A stretch of DNA of 64,000 bases from Dehalococcoidia bacterium (GTDB taxonomy: Bacteria; Chloroflexota; Dehalococcoidia; Lucifugimonadales; SHYT01), in the NCBI GenBank assembly GCA_009692665.1, contig SHYT01000009.1, positions 1-64,000 on the forward strand, read 5' to 3'. The number at the start of each line of letters is the position of its first letter. Position 1 is the first letter of the stretch. Under the pieces are notes generated by a model. That model was not told where the DNA came from. It saw only the letters and a program-made list of their open reading frames with translations, and searched no databases. The position numbers and the translations under genes are program-made. Shown here piece after piece: positions 54,224 to 64,000 of the stretch.

Positions 54224-55657
54224 ATGGTGCACCTTCTGACGCACGGCGAAGCCAAGCAGGCGGAACACTCCCTCAAGAATTCCTCTATCGAAGGTGCCTT
54301 CTACGGTGGTATGGTCGGCCTCGGCGACCAGTTCACTGGCGCGTACGCCGTTGCTCTGCGCGCCACTAGCTTCGAAATGGGCTTGCTCACCGCGCTTCCC
54401 ATGTTGCTTGGCGCGCTGAGCAACTCCTTCAGCTTTCGTGCCGCTCGCCTGCTTGGCACCCGCAAGCGCGTAGTCCTGCTCTTCGCATTCCTGCAAGGCG
54501 TCGTCTGGCTGCCCATAGTGGTACTGAGCCAGGTCAAAGGTGACTATCGCGCGGACATTCTCATCGCCTGCGTTACCTTCTATGCTATCTTCGCCTCTTT
54601 CATCGTGCCCTGTTGGAATAGCATCATGGGCGAGATCGTGCCCGCCCGCCTGCGGGGTAAATACTTCAGCCGCAGAAGCCGCGTCGGCACCCTGAGCACG
54701 CTCGTGTTCTCCCTCGTTGGTGGCATTCTCATTTACCTTTTGCGCGATCACGGCCTTACCGGTTTCGCCATAGCTTTCCTCGCCGCCTTCGTCCTGCGCA
54801 CCATCTCTGTAACGCTTTTGACCACGCTTATGGAGATGCACGCGGACGTCAAAGCCGAGCAAAGCATTCAGCTGCGCCGCTTCCTATGGGAGCTCCCGCG
54901 TACGAACTTGGGCCGCACTATCCTCTTTATCATGCTCATGAACTTCGCCGTGAACCTGGCATCGCCGCACTTCACGCCCTACATGCTGCGAGACCTGCAC
55001 ATGGACTACATCACTTTCACGTTGCTCACGGTCGGCACGGCTGTCGGCGCTGTCCTCACGGTCACCCACTGGGGCGCCGCCGCCGATAGGTTTGGCAACC
55101 GCCAAATGCTCGCCCTCGCGGGTGTCCTCGTCGGGTTCGTACCGCTGCTTTGGCTTGTTTCTTCGAACGTTTATTACCTAGCGTTCGCGCAAGTTTTCAG
55201 CGGGTTTGCCTGGGCTGGCTTCAACCTCGCCTCTGTCAACTTCCTGTTTGACGGCACTACCGATAGAAACCGCACTGCCTACCTGGCGCTTTTCAATGCC
55301 GTGGCTGGCGCAGCCGGTGCAGCCGGTGCGCTGCTCGGTGGCTGGTTGATTCCCTACTTGCCGGTCGTGCTGGGCTCCTCTATCGTCACTATGTTTCTTA
55401 TCTCTGGCGTGCTGCGCCTGGCCATTGGCGTTGGTTTTATCCCACTCCTCCATGAGGTGCGTCGTGTGTCGCAAGCCACTGCATCTGATCTCTTTCACAC
55501 GATGCTTGCAGGCCGTCCAACGCACTTTTCCCCCACCCATGGCCGTCTGCAAACTTTTCAAACACCGGCAACGCATACCGATACTCCTCCTGTGCACCAC
55601 ATCCGCCGCATTCCTATGACAGAGGAGGAATGGGAGCGTGCCAAAGACCTCGTCTAG
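54224..55657 (+). CDS. MFS transporter
   Basis: ~478 aa, multi-TM; IVPCWNSIMGEIVPARLRGKYFSRRSRVGTL. Confidence 0.85.
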   Translation: MVHLLTHGEAKQAEHSLKNSSIEGAFYGGMVGLGDQFTGAYAVALRATSFEMGLLTALPMLLGALSNSFSFRAARLLGTRKRVVLLFAFLQGVVWLPIVVLSQVKGDYRADILIACVTFYAIFASFIVPCWNSIMGEIVPARLRGKYFSRRSRVGTLSTLVFSLVGGILIYLLRDHGLTGFAIAFLAAFVLRTISVTLLTTLMEMHADVKAEQSIQLRRFLWELPRTNLGRTILFIMLMNFAVNLASPHFTPYMLRDLHMDYITFTLLTVGTAVGAVLTVTHWGAAADRFGNRQMLALAGVLVGFVPLLWLVSSNVYYLAFAQVFSGFAWAGFNLASVNFLFDGTTDRNRTAYLALFNAVAGAAGAAGALLGGWLIPYLPVVLGSSIVTMFLISGVLRLAIGVGFIPLLHEVRRVSQATASDLFHTMLAGRPTHFSPTHGRLQTFQTPATHTDTPPVHHIRRIPMTEEEWERAKDLV

Positions 55658-55733
55658 ATGGGGACGCCCCTACACGTTTAGAGCGGTGTGCGCTATCCTA
55701 CAGGGGCACACCCCCCCCTGACTGGAGGATACC

Positions 55734-57011
55734 GTGCGCTTTAGCGCGCCTCGCGGCACCCATGACATCCTGCCGGACCAGCAACCCCTCTGGCGCTACG
55801 TGGAAGGCAAAGCCGCGGAGATGGCCCGCCGCTTCGGCTACCAGCGCATTGAGACGCCGGAGTTTGAGGACGCTGACCTCTTCATTCGCAGCGTGGGCCA
55901 AGGTACTGACATCGTCGAAAAAGAGATGTACACCTTCGAGGACAAGAGCCACGACAAGCTGTCTCTACGCCCTGAAGGCACCGCGCCCGTCTGCCGCGCC
56001 TATGTGGAGCATGGAATGGCCTCGTTGCCACAGCCGGTGCGTCTCTACTACTTCGCTCCTATCTTTCGGTACGAGCGCCCACAGGCTGAGCGCTACCGTG
56101 AGCACCACCAGTTCGGCGTGGAGGCCATTGGCGACGGCGACGCCTCCATAGACGCGGAGGTCATCGAGATAGGCTGGCGTTTCATCGAATCGCTTGGCCT
56201 TGGCCGCATGACGCTGGTGCTTAACAGCATCGGCGATAAGGAATGCCGGCCCGCGTACCTGCAGGCGCTGCGCGAGCACTACGCCAAGAACCTGGACCGG
56301 GTTTGCCCGGACTGCAAAATGCGCTTTGAGAAGAACATCCTGCGCGTCCTAGACTGCAAGCGCACCGATTTTGAGTGTCAAGTTGTCGCCAACGGTGCGC
56401 CCAAGACCACGGACGTGCTATGCGCTCCATGCCGGACGCACTGGGAACAACTGAACAGCTACATCAATGCACTGGGCATCCCTACAGTGCATAACCATCG
56501 CCTAGTGCGCGGCCTGGATTACTACACGCGCACTGTGTTTGAAATCCAGCCGCCGGAAGAGGGCGCGCAGAGCACAGTCCTGGCAGGCGGACGCTACGAC
56601 GGTCTTATCGAAGAGGTGGGCGGCAGGCCCACACCAGGCATCGGCTTCGGTATTGGCATCGAACGGCTCATCGGCAACCTCAAGCGCCAGGGTCTGGCCG
56701 ATGCCATCAAGGCGCCCGGCGTTGACGCACTGGTGGCAAGCATGGGCGCTACTGCCCGCACAGCCGGACTGAAGCTCGCATCACAACTCCGCCAGGAGGG
56801 CCTGTCCGTGGTGCTCGCTCCCGCTACCAAAAGCCTCAAAGGCCAGCTCCGCCACGCCGACTCTGTCCAGGCTCGCGCCGTGATCATCCTTGGCGAGGAC
56901 GAGCTTGCCTCTCATACAGTTACACTTAAGGACATGGCGAAAAGTGAGCAGACCCGCGTGTCCATGGCAGATGTGGTCAAAGCGATAAAGGGCTTAATCT
57001 CCAGCCAATAG
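55734..57011 (+). CDS. hisS: Histidine--tRNA ligase (GTG start)
   Basis: FSAPRGTHDILPDQQPLWRYVEGKA; LRPEGTAPVCRAYVEHGM; LVRGLDYYTRTVFEI; AGGRYDGLIEEVGG. Confidence 0.96.
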   Translation: MRFSAPRGTHDILPDQQPLWRYVEGKAAEMARRFGYQRIETPEFEDADLFIRSVGQGTDIVEKEMYTFEDKSHDKLSLRPEGTAPVCRAYVEHGMASLPQPVRLYYFAPIFRYERPQAERYREHHQFGVEAIGDGDASIDAEVIEIGWRFIESLGLGRMTLVLNSIGDKECRPAYLQALREHYAKNLDRVCPDCKMRFEKNILRVLDCKRTDFECQVVANGAPKTTDVLCAPCRTHWEQLNSYINALGIPTVHNHRLVRGLDYYTRTVFEIQPPEEGAQSTVLAGGRYDGLIEEVGGRPTPGIGFGIGIERLIGNLKRQGLADAIKAPGVDALVASMGATARTAGLKLASQLRQEGLSVVLAPATKSLKGQLRHADSVQARAVIILGEDELASHTVTLKDMAKSEQTRVSMADVVKAIKGLISSQ

Positions 57012-57201
57012 CTATGAATGCGTCCCGTTGTCGATCTGAACTGGATCGAAGCGGCCTTGCCTGAATCGAGTCCATAGGTCTGATCGCAAGGAACCCCGAG
57101 CTCAGGTCCCAGATCCTCAATGCTGTTTCACCTTCAAATGCCAAATGGCGCGTTTCCTCGGGTACACTTTAGAAAGCAGCATCACGACCGCAAAGGAATA
57201 C

Positions 57202-59433
57202 ATGTCCACAGGCATCCACGAACCTAATGGAAGCCCTTCATCTTCTATTGCGCACCAGCTCCTCTCCGGTCTGAATGCCGCGCAGATGGAAGCCGTGCAG
57301 CAGATGGACGGACCGTTGCTTATTGTGGCGGGGCCAGGGTCTGGCAAGACCCGCGTCATTGTGCACCGCATTGCGTACCTGGTGCGCGTCATGGGCGTGA
57401 ACCCCTACCGGATTTGCGCCGTCACCTTCACGAACAAAGCCGCAAAGGAGATGAAGGAGCGCTTGGTGAGGCTGCTTGGCACACGGTCTGAGCACTTGGC
57501 GGCTGGGACGTTTCATGCTCTGTGTGCCCAAATTCTGCGGCGAGAGGGACAGGCTATCGGCCTCTCTAGTGACTTCGTCATCTACGACACGGACGACCAG
57601 CAGTCGCTCATTAAGCAGGCGTTTGAGGCGGAGGAAGTTGACCCAAAGCGCATGCCTACTGGCGGCGTGCACAACGCTATTTCGGGAGCAAAGTCGCAGC
57701 TCATTACCCCAGAGGGGTATGCCTCCCGCGCGGTGTCGCAGTATGAGCAAATGGTGGGCCGAATCTACAAGCGCTACCAGCAACTACTGGAGCGCAGCCA
57801 AGCGGTGGACTTTGACGACCTGCTCTTGAAGACGTACATCCTCTTCCGGGAGCACCCTGAGGTATTGGAGAAATGGCAAAACCGATTCCAATATCTGATG
57901 GTGGATGAGTTTCAGGATACCAATGTGGCGCAGTACGGCCTGGCGCGGATGCTGGCGGCGCAGCACAACAACATTTGTGTGGTGGGCGACCCTGACCAGG
58001 CCATTTACTCCTGGCGGCACGCGGACGTGCGTAACATCCTGAGCTTCCAGCGCGATTTCCCCGCGGCCAAAGTGGTGCGCCTGGAGATGAACTACCGCTC
58101 CACGCCTTATGTGCTCAAGGCCGCACAAGCGGTCATCGTCGCCAACCAGGGCCGCATTGAAAAAGACCTCATCCCCAGCAAGTCCGGTGGCGAGCCGCTT
58201 GTAATTACCGAGGCGTACAACGAAGAAGAAGAGGCGCAATGGGTCGTCCGCGAGGTTGACCGGCTCAAGCGTGACGATGGCTACAAGTTTAGCGACTGCG
58301 CTGTGCTCTACCGGGTGAACGCCCAGTCCCGCGCGTTTGAAGAAGCGTGCCTGCGCTACGGCATCCCATACCGGCTCGTCGGCGCCACGCGGTTCTACCA
58401 GCGCAAAGAGGTCAAAGACATCCTCTGCTACCTGCGCTTGGCCACGAATCCGCAGGACGAGGTGAGCCTGGCGCGGGTCATCAACGTCCCGCCACGAGGC
58501 ATCGGTCAGAAGACAGTCGACGACCTTATCCGCTGGGCGCGCAGCCTTGGCACCTCCACAGTGGAAGCGCTGCAGCGTATCGAGACAGATCAGGCCGCAC
58601 CTGTCGGCAAGGGCGCTGCCCGTTCGGCGCTCATGAAATTCGCCCAGCTTCTGAAGGACCTAACGGAGTCTGCCGCAAAACTGCCGGTGTTGGAGGTCGT
58701 GGACCTTGCCATGCAGCGCACGGGGTACAAGGAGTTCCTGCTGCGCCAGGAGACTGGTGGCGAGGAGCGGTGGGACAACCTGCAAGAGCTGCGCGGCATC
58801 GCCAGCGAGTTTGCGGAGCCGCCATCGCCTGAAGGGCTGACGGCCTTCCTGGAGCGCATCGCTCTTGTCTCTGACACAGACAATCTGGACGAGGCTAAAG
58901 ATGGCGTGACGCTCATCACCCTCCACCAAGCGAAAGGGCTGGAGTTCCGTGCAGTGTTCCTGGTGGGCCTGGAAGAGGGCTTGCTGCCGCACATCCGCTC
59001 CATGGACGACCCCCATCAATTGGAAGAAGAGCGCCGCCTGTGCTACGTAGGCATGACCCGCGCACAGGAACGGCTGTACTTGGTCCGCGCGTTCAGCCGG
59101 CACATCATGGGTGGAAGCAGCGCATCGCTCCCCTCACGGTTCTTGAGGGACATCCCGCCGAACTTGTGGACGCCGCCGGAGGGGATGCAGAAGACTACGC
59201 TAACGGAGCCTCGGCCATCACGCCGCGCTGCCGTCGTTGAAACGATAGCTGGCAAAGAGATCGCCAACAAACCTATGCTCAATCCCGGCGACCACGTGAA
59301 GCACGGCAAGTTTGGCATGGGCGTTGTGGTATCCTGCCTGCCCTCCGGCAGCGACTTTGAGGTGACTGTGGCGTTTAAAGAGAACGGCGTCAAAAAGCTG
59401 CTGTATTCACTGGCGCCGCTGGCGCGGGTGTAG
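57202..59433 (+). CDS. pcrA: UvrD/PcrA-type DNA helicase
   Basis: LNAAQMEAVQQMDGPLLIVAGPGSGKTRVIVHRIAYLV; MVDEFQDTNVAQYGLARML; VGDPDQAIYSWRHAD; TLHQAKGLEFRAVFLVGLEEGLLPH. Confidence 0.95.
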   Translation: MSTGIHEPNGSPSSSIAHQLLSGLNAAQMEAVQQMDGPLLIVAGPGSGKTRVIVHRIAYLVRVMGVNPYRICAVTFTNKAAKEMKERLVRLLGTRSEHLAAGTFHALCAQILRREGQAIGLSSDFVIYDTDDQQSLIKQAFEAEEVDPKRMPTGGVHNAISGAKSQLITPEGYASRAVSQYEQMVGRIYKRYQQLLERSQAVDFDDLLLKTYILFREHPEVLEKWQNRFQYLMVDEFQDTNVAQYGLARMLAAQHNNICVVGDPDQAIYSWRHADVRNILSFQRDFPAAKVVRLEMNYRSTPYVLKAAQAVIVANQGRIEKDLIPSKSGGEPLVITEAYNEEEEAQWVVREVDRLKRDDGYKFSDCAVLYRVNAQSRAFEEACLRYGIPYRLVGATRFYQRKEVKDILCYLRLATNPQDEVSLARVINVPPRGIGQKTVDDLIRWARSLGTSTVEALQRIETDQAAPVGKGAARSALMKFAQLLKDLTESAAKLPVLEVVDLAMQRTGYKEFLLRQETGGEERWDNLQELRGIASEFAEPPSPEGLTAFLERIALVSDTDNLDEAKDGVTLITLHQAKGLEFRAVFLVGLEEGLLPHIRSMDDPHQLEEERRLCYVGMTRAQERLYLVRAFSRHIMGGSSASLPSRFLRDIPPNLWTPPEGMQKTTLTEPRPSRRAAVVETIAGKEIANKPMLNPGDHVKHGKFGMGVVVSCLPSGSDFEVTVAFKENGVKKLLYSLAPLARV

Positions 59434-59502
59434 CCTTGTCCAGGACGCTCGTGTTCGCGGATCTTCAATCGCGGTTGCAGGGATGATTCATTTCCCGGTT
59501 AA

Positions 59503-60615
59503 TTGATTTGGAGTATCCTTGTGAGAATGCATACAAAGATTCCGGCTGCACACATGACAGCCGTTGCGGAGTGTTCTGGCGTGGCTAGCCAGACCATTGC
59601 TATCAAGCGCCCCGCGAGCAAAGTCAAGTTACTCCTTGCCGGGCTCTTCGTGCTTATCGTTCTGCTGGCAGGTGCATTCCTTGTTGCGCGTGAGTGGCGG
59701 AGTGTCGAGCAGGCGCTGGCGCAGGCAGACTGGCGCTTTGCTGTTTTAGCCCTGACTGCCACAGCTATCTCTCACAGCGCCATCAGCTATGGGTACGCAG
59801 TGGTAAACCAGTTGTTCGGTGTCCCGCTGCGTAAACGAGACCTCTTTGAAATTGGCTTTGTTTCTGTTGCACTCAATCACGTTATCAACGTAGGAGGGCT
59901 GGCCGGGCTGTCCTTACGAGTGCTTCTCATGCGGAAGCGCGGCTTTCTGGTAGGTGACGTGCTGGCGCCGTCGTTCTTCTACACGTACTTCAGCAACCTT
60001 GTCATGTTCAGCCTATTCCCAATCGGGTTTATCAACATACTCTTCAGTGAGCAGCTTTCGCAACGCCAGATTGTGGTGGCTGCGGTGGCGATTGGCTTCC
60101 TCCTCCTGGTTTTGGCGCTGGCAACGGCGCTGGTCTTTGTACAGCAGATGCGAGTCATCATTTTCCGCGCACTCTGGGAGGTGTCCGGCAAGGTCACGCG
60201 GCGCGATATCTCCGCGCATCTGGGTGAGATCGACGCCGCGTTTGCGCGCGGTGTTACGGCAGTTCGGGAGCGGCCGCGTTTGCTGCTTATGCCCCTGCTC
60301 CTCATTTTGGTGGAGTGGTGCGCCACACTGCTCACACTGGAATTGTGTTTTGCTGCGTTTGGCATGCCGCTCAATCCGGGTGTGCTGGTCACAGGGTTCG
60401 TGGTAGGCCTAGTGCTGGGCTTCTTGTCTATGGCGCCCGGAGGAATTGGTGTGCAGGAAGGGACCATGGCGGGTACGTATGCGCTCATGGGGGTCCCGCT
60501 AGGACAAGCCATTCTGGCCGCCATTGTGTTCAGAGTTGTGCAGTACCTTATCCCCTTTGGCGTCAGCCTTCCGTTCTACCTTCGTCTCCTGCGTGAGCGG
60601 AAGAGCCCGCCCTAA
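59503..60615 (+). CDS. Lysylphosphatidylglycerol synthase TM/UPF0104-like membrane protein (start uncertain)
   Basis: ALNHVINVGGLAGLSLRVLLMRKRGF; GLVLGFLSMAPGGIGVQEGTMAGTYALMGVPLGQAILAAIVFRVVQYLIPF. Confidence 0.85.
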   Translation: MIWSILVRMHTKIPAAHMTAVAECSGVASQTIAIKRPASKVKLLLAGLFVLIVLLAGAFLVAREWRSVEQALAQADWRFAVLALTATAISHSAISYGYAVVNQLFGVPLRKRDLFEIGFVSVALNHVINVGGLAGLSLRVLLMRKRGFLVGDVLAPSFFYTYFSNLVMFSLFPIGFINILFSEQLSQRQIVVAAVAIGFLLLVLALATALVFVQQMRVIIFRALWEVSGKVTRRDISAHLGEIDAAFARGVTAVRERPRLLLMPLLLILVEWCATLLTLELCFAAFGMPLNPGVLVTGFVVGLVLGFLSMAPGGIGVQEGTMAGTYALMGVPLGQAILAAIVFRVVQYLIPFGVSLPFYLRLLRERKSPP

Positions 60616-60627
60616 GAGGTACTCGGT

Positions 60628-60867
60628 ATGGCTGGGCGCAAGCTGGAAGCAGCAGATATTGATGCTGCAATTCGTGAAACTCTTAATGCACACGTGAGCA
60701 AGGTGCTGGCATGGCAGCGCAACGAAGCGGGCAGTTGGGGTTTTCTGGCTGGCAACGCGGTGCTCGCCTGCAAACAGCATATAGGGCGAAGCCTCACGGA
60801 TACTGAGCGCCGTATGGTGTGGAACGTGCTCTGGCAGCAGTTGCAGGTGCGCGCTTACCGCATGTGA
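60628..60867 (+). CDS. Small hypothetical protein
   Basis: 79 aa ORF between two membrane-protein genes. Confidence 0.5.
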   Translation: MAGRKLEAADIDAAIRETLNAHVSKVLAWQRNEAGSWGFLAGNAVLACKQHIGRSLTDTERRMVWNVLWQQLQVRAYRM

Positions 60868-60885
60868 CGGAAAGACTAAGGGACC

Positions 60886-62121
60886 ATGACAACACAGCCT
60901 TTGAAACCCTGGGCATCCTTTGGCTTTGGACAGTACCGGCTATTCTGGTTCAGCTCCATCTTTGGCCAGCTGGGCCAGAACATGCGGCAGTTTGCAAACC
61001 TTATCCAGGTGCACCAGATCACGGGGTCGGCTGGGCAACTGGGTTTGACCGGTCTGTTCCAGGCAGTCCCACTCTTTTTGATTGGCCCGTTCGCGGGAGC
61101 CATCGCAGATCGGTACGACCGCAGGAAGCTATTGATGGTCACCATGGCCCTCAATATGCTTTTCGCGATTATCCTGGCCGTGCTCAGCCACTCTGGGGCG
61201 ATCAAGGTATGGCACATCTGGACGATTACCGTGCTGACTTCCTGCGTCAACGTGTTTGGTCAGCCCGCCCGCCAGGCCATGATTGCAGGCCTTGTGCCCC
61301 GAACGCACTTGATGAACGCCATTTCCCTGAACATTTCCATTGGCCAGAGTTCCCAAATATTTGGGCCCTCGCTGGCGGGCCTTGTTCTTGGCACCACGTC
61401 GGCAGCGACAGCCTACTACCTGAACGCTGCTCTGTATGTTCCCGTACTGATCGCGCTGGCCGTGATGAAACCGCAGGTGGCGGATGGCGCAAAGCGGCAG
61501 CCGTTGACGCGCAAAGACCTTATGGAAGGCATCCAATGGTTCTTTAGCACCAAGGTTATCCTTGGGCTGTTTGTGTTCGACGCCGCGATGAATATATTCG
61601 GTAACTACCGTAACATTTTGCCGGTGATACAGACAGACGTTTTGCACATTAGCGTTAAACAGTTGGGTATCCTGACCTCAGCACCGTCGATCGGCGCCCT
61701 TATAGGGACGCTGGCTATCCTTTCTTTGGGTAACGTCCGGCGCAAGGGCTGGCTGTTCATTGGCTGCACATTCATGTACGCCGTATTTATGAGCTTCTTT
61801 GGCCTGTCTACGATGTTCTGGTTATCCCTGATATTGGTGGGATTTATAGGGATGTTCGACTCAGTGGGCATGTCTGTGCGGCATACTACACTGCAGACGC
61901 TTGCGCCGGACCACTTGCGAGGGCGGGCGTCCAGCGTGATGCAAGTGATTACGGGTGGCTTCCCCGCACTCGGCGCGGCCCTCATTGGCTTCACCGCTGA
62001 ATTTTGCCAGCACTTTGGCTACAGCCCGGGCCTTGCTCTGTCTGTGGGCGGCGTTTGCATTCTTGTAATTGCTGTGCCGCTGACTATCTTTTGGAAAGAG
62101 GTCCGGCGGTTCGAGTCATAG
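60886..62121 (+). CDS. MFS transporter (DUF894/enterobactin exporter-like)
   Basis: FRQYRLFWFSS-type N-terminus (FGQYRLFWFSSIFGQLGQNMRQFANLIQVHQITGSAGQLGLTGLFQAVPLFLIGPFAGAIADRYDRRKLL). Confidence 0.92.
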   Translation: MTTQPLKPWASFGFGQYRLFWFSSIFGQLGQNMRQFANLIQVHQITGSAGQLGLTGLFQAVPLFLIGPFAGAIADRYDRRKLLMVTMALNMLFAIILAVLSHSGAIKVWHIWTITVLTSCVNVFGQPARQAMIAGLVPRTHLMNAISLNISIGQSSQIFGPSLAGLVLGTTSAATAYYLNAALYVPVLIALAVMKPQVADGAKRQPLTRKDLMEGIQWFFSTKVILGLFVFDAAMNIFGNYRNILPVIQTDVLHISVKQLGILTSAPSIGALIGTLAILSLGNVRRKGWLFIGCTFMYAVFMSFFGLSTMFWLSLILVGFIGMFDSVGMSVRHTTLQTLAPDHLRGRASSVMQVITGGFPALGAALIGFTAEFCQHFGYSPGLALSVGGVCILVIAVPLTIFWKEVRRFES

Positions 62122-62144
62122 CTTTCACGTAGCACGGAAGGTGA

Positions 62145-62181
62145 AAGCCGCACGAGCATACGATCTAAGCTCGTGCGGCTT
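62145..62181 (+). terminator. Terminator of the MFS gene
   Basis: AAGCCGCACGAGC-N11-GCTCGTGCGGCTT, T-rich 3' flank. Confidence 0.85.
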
Positions 62182-62195
62182 GTTGTTCTCGGATG

Positions 62196-63352
62196 CTATT
62201 GCGTGGTGGCGTCTGCCGTTGCGTAGGGCAGCGGCATGGGCAGAGGCCCAGGCCATGGCCGCAGCGTACGCAACGAGATGGCCAGACTGCCGCCGCTCAC
62301 AGACCACGTTCCTATCGCGATGACCTGTAGCCGAACCGGCATGCCTGATGCGTTTGGCGCGGCGCTGCCGGCGATGTCCGGTTGCGCGGCTATGGCGGTG
62401 GGCACGGATCGCTCATGTAGCCCACGCGGCGTACCGTCATAAGCAGCTCGCCGGACCACAACGCCCACGTACCTACGACCACCGCATCATCGGCAATCGC
62501 TGGCCGCACATTCGTATCCTGCGCCACGGCCAACGTCAAATAAATAGCGCCGGACTGGGTCTTCAGATACTGTCGATTGCCGTCCCACACTAGTGTGCCA
62601 CGAGCAGCGGCCTCGCCGGGCTGAAGCTGTTCAGGGGCGCGACCGTAACAGCCAATGCTGATAAGCACGCTGACCGGCCAAGCTTGCACAGTACGGGCAG
62701 CTAATGTCATGCCGCGACCGAGACTCCACGAGCCTGCAGCCACCACGTCAAGCACCTGCGCCCGGAGGGCGTCGGACGCCTGAGGACTGGCGGAACTTGC
62801 GGCGCTTGGCGCAGGGATGGTCAAGAATATCTTGCCCGAAGGAGTATCCAAATAAGGAGTGCCATTCTCCCAGACGACGGTGCCGCGCGCAGCCATGTCA
62901 GAGTTCCGCAGCTCTATGAGCGGTGATGGTGCTGGCTGCGGCATGGGCTTGGGGCACGAATAATCTGGAACAACAACCAGCGTCATGGGCATGGGGTCGC
63001 CCGGGCCGAACACATTGATCACGGAGATAGTCCGGCGTGCGTATGCGCCAGAGCCGGAGTAGATCTTGCCCCAAACAATAACCTTATTGCCGATATTGTT
63101 CTCAAGCCTCTTCGATGTTTCGCTGGACTGGGGCATCAGCGCCCAAACATCGCAGTCACGCTTCAGCTCTAGATGGCGGCCGCCGGCGGTACTTTCAACC
63201 ACGACGCCGATCCACTAGTAGCCCAGGCCATCATCAGGAAGTGCCGGTGGCGCCGCGTCTGAGCGGCCATTCGCGGGTTCCTGCGCAAGCGCAGTTCGGG
63301 CGCATGCACCGATCCTAATCTTGGTCAGCCCCAAATAGATGCAGCGCTCCAT
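62196..63352 (-). pseudogene. Secreted tandem-repeat (OB-like) protein, interrupted by an in-frame TAG and a frameshift
   Basis: Repeat units ARGTVVWENGTPYLDTPSGKIFLTI...VVAAGSWSLGRGMTLAARTVQAWP and ARGTLVWDGNRQYLKTQSGAIYLTLAV...VVVGTWALWSGELLMTVRRVGY, further half-unit in another frame at 62196-62440; TAG at 63215-63217 separates MERCIYLGLTKIRIGACARTALAQ...GLGY from WIGVVVESTAGGRHLELKRDCDVWAL. Confidence 0.65.
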
Positions 63353-63459
63353 GTATGTGGGACTTAAAAGCGAAAACGGAGTTTTGGGCGTGGAGTTAGG
63401 TAAAGATCGCTACAGATTGGGTACACGTGATGAATGCGGGTGGGAATGCTTGGGAAACA

Positions 63460-63489
63460 AAGCAGGCAACGCACGTGCGTTGCCTGCTT
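63460..63489. terminator. Perfect 30-nt palindrome downstream of the Rrf2 gene
   Basis: AAGCAGGCAACGCAC/GTGCGTTGCCTGCTT. Confidence 0.75.
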
Positions 63490-63510
63490 GCGTCTTTTGG
63501 GCGGAGCGGA

Positions 63511-63942
63511 CTAGGCCGTCACCTTCTCCTTGGGAGTGTTCATCTTTGCAACAAGGTCAGCAATGCTCGTGCTGTTGAGGATGTCCTGAATCGCCTTGTC
63601 CACACTGCGCCAGACGTCGCGCTGGGTGCAGCAGTCTACTTGCACGCACACGCCTGGGTTATCCAGGCAGCCCAGAAGTGTGTCTGTTCCATCAAAAATA
63701 TTCATGACCATGCCCAAGCTGATTCTCGACGGCTCCACGGCGAGCTGGTGTCCGCCCTGCGGGCCAGTGTGGCTCCGGATGATGCCGTTCTTGCTGAGTG
63801 TGTTGAGCAAGCGCTCCAGGTACGGCTCAGGAATACCCTGCCGCTTGGCGATGGCGGCGGCAGGCACAAGACTGGCGTTGGCATACTGGGCCAGGTCAAC
63901 CAGCGCCCGGACTCCGTAGTCAACTCGAATTGGTACGTGCAT
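63511..63942 (-). CDS. Rrf2-family transcriptional regulator
   Basis: MHVPIRVDYGVRALVDLAQYANASLVPAAAIAKRQGIPEPYLERLLNTLSKNGIIRSHTGPQGGHQLA; Cys-rich LGCLDNPGVCVQVDCCTQRDVW. Confidence 0.93.
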   Translation of the reverse strand: MHVPIRVDYGVRALVDLAQYANASLVPAAAIAKRQGIPEPYLERLLNTLSKNGIIRSHTGPQGGHQLAVEPSRISLGMVMNIFDGTDTLLGCLDNPGVCVQVDCCTQRDVWRSVDKAIQDILNSTSIADLVAKMNTPKEKVTA

Positions 63943-64000
63943 GAGCCACCTCTTCTGCCATTTTGTCCTACCGGCTACTCAGTGAAAATGGCCTCTTTGT

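Noticed and set aside
62107-62120. 'cggttcgagtcatag' resembling a tRNA T-loop
   Set aside because: Part of the MFS gene C-terminus and stop; no acceptor/anticodon arms could be built. No convincing tRNA seen elsewhere in the window.

Overview
This is a GC-rich bacterial chromosomal window, probably Chloroflexota/Dehalococcoidia-like (inferred from gene content, not tested). It is mostly housekeeping: nadE, trxB, pyrE, nadD, fmt, dnaA, tilS, lexA, a T-box-controlled ileS, pdxS/pdxT, an R3H/AAA ATPase, an SbcC-like ATPase, gyrB, heme A and caa3-type cytochrome oxidase genes (ctaB, ctaA, ctaG, ctaF, ctaE, ctaD, ctaC), tatA, two tandem tenA paralogs, rel, rnhA, rpsT, uppP, thiI, hisS, pcrA/uvrD, MFS transporters and an Rrf2 regulator. 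I saw no rRNA, tRNA, CRISPR array, intact IS or defence island. The less ordinary material is: (i) a convergent sbcC/gyrB intergenic region with a 14/16 parS-like site and two TTGTCCACA DnaA-box-like sites; (ii) an ileS T-box leader with a REP-like palindrome in its Stem I region and a frameshifted DUF6308-like ORF between leader and ileS; (iii) several gene remnants (comEA-comEC chimera, truncated rph, MazF/PemK C-terminus, IS1-like transposase C-terminus, two decayed exported proteins); (iv) tandem TenA copies, one of which has lost catalytic residues; (v) MITE/REP-like repeats, including a ~150-bp direct repeat flanking a Nudix-fold gene with a degenerate Nudix box; (vi) a perfect hairpin abutting the pdxT start codon. 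I found no convincing complete new multi-gene system. All calls come from reading sequence and translations; no searches were run.
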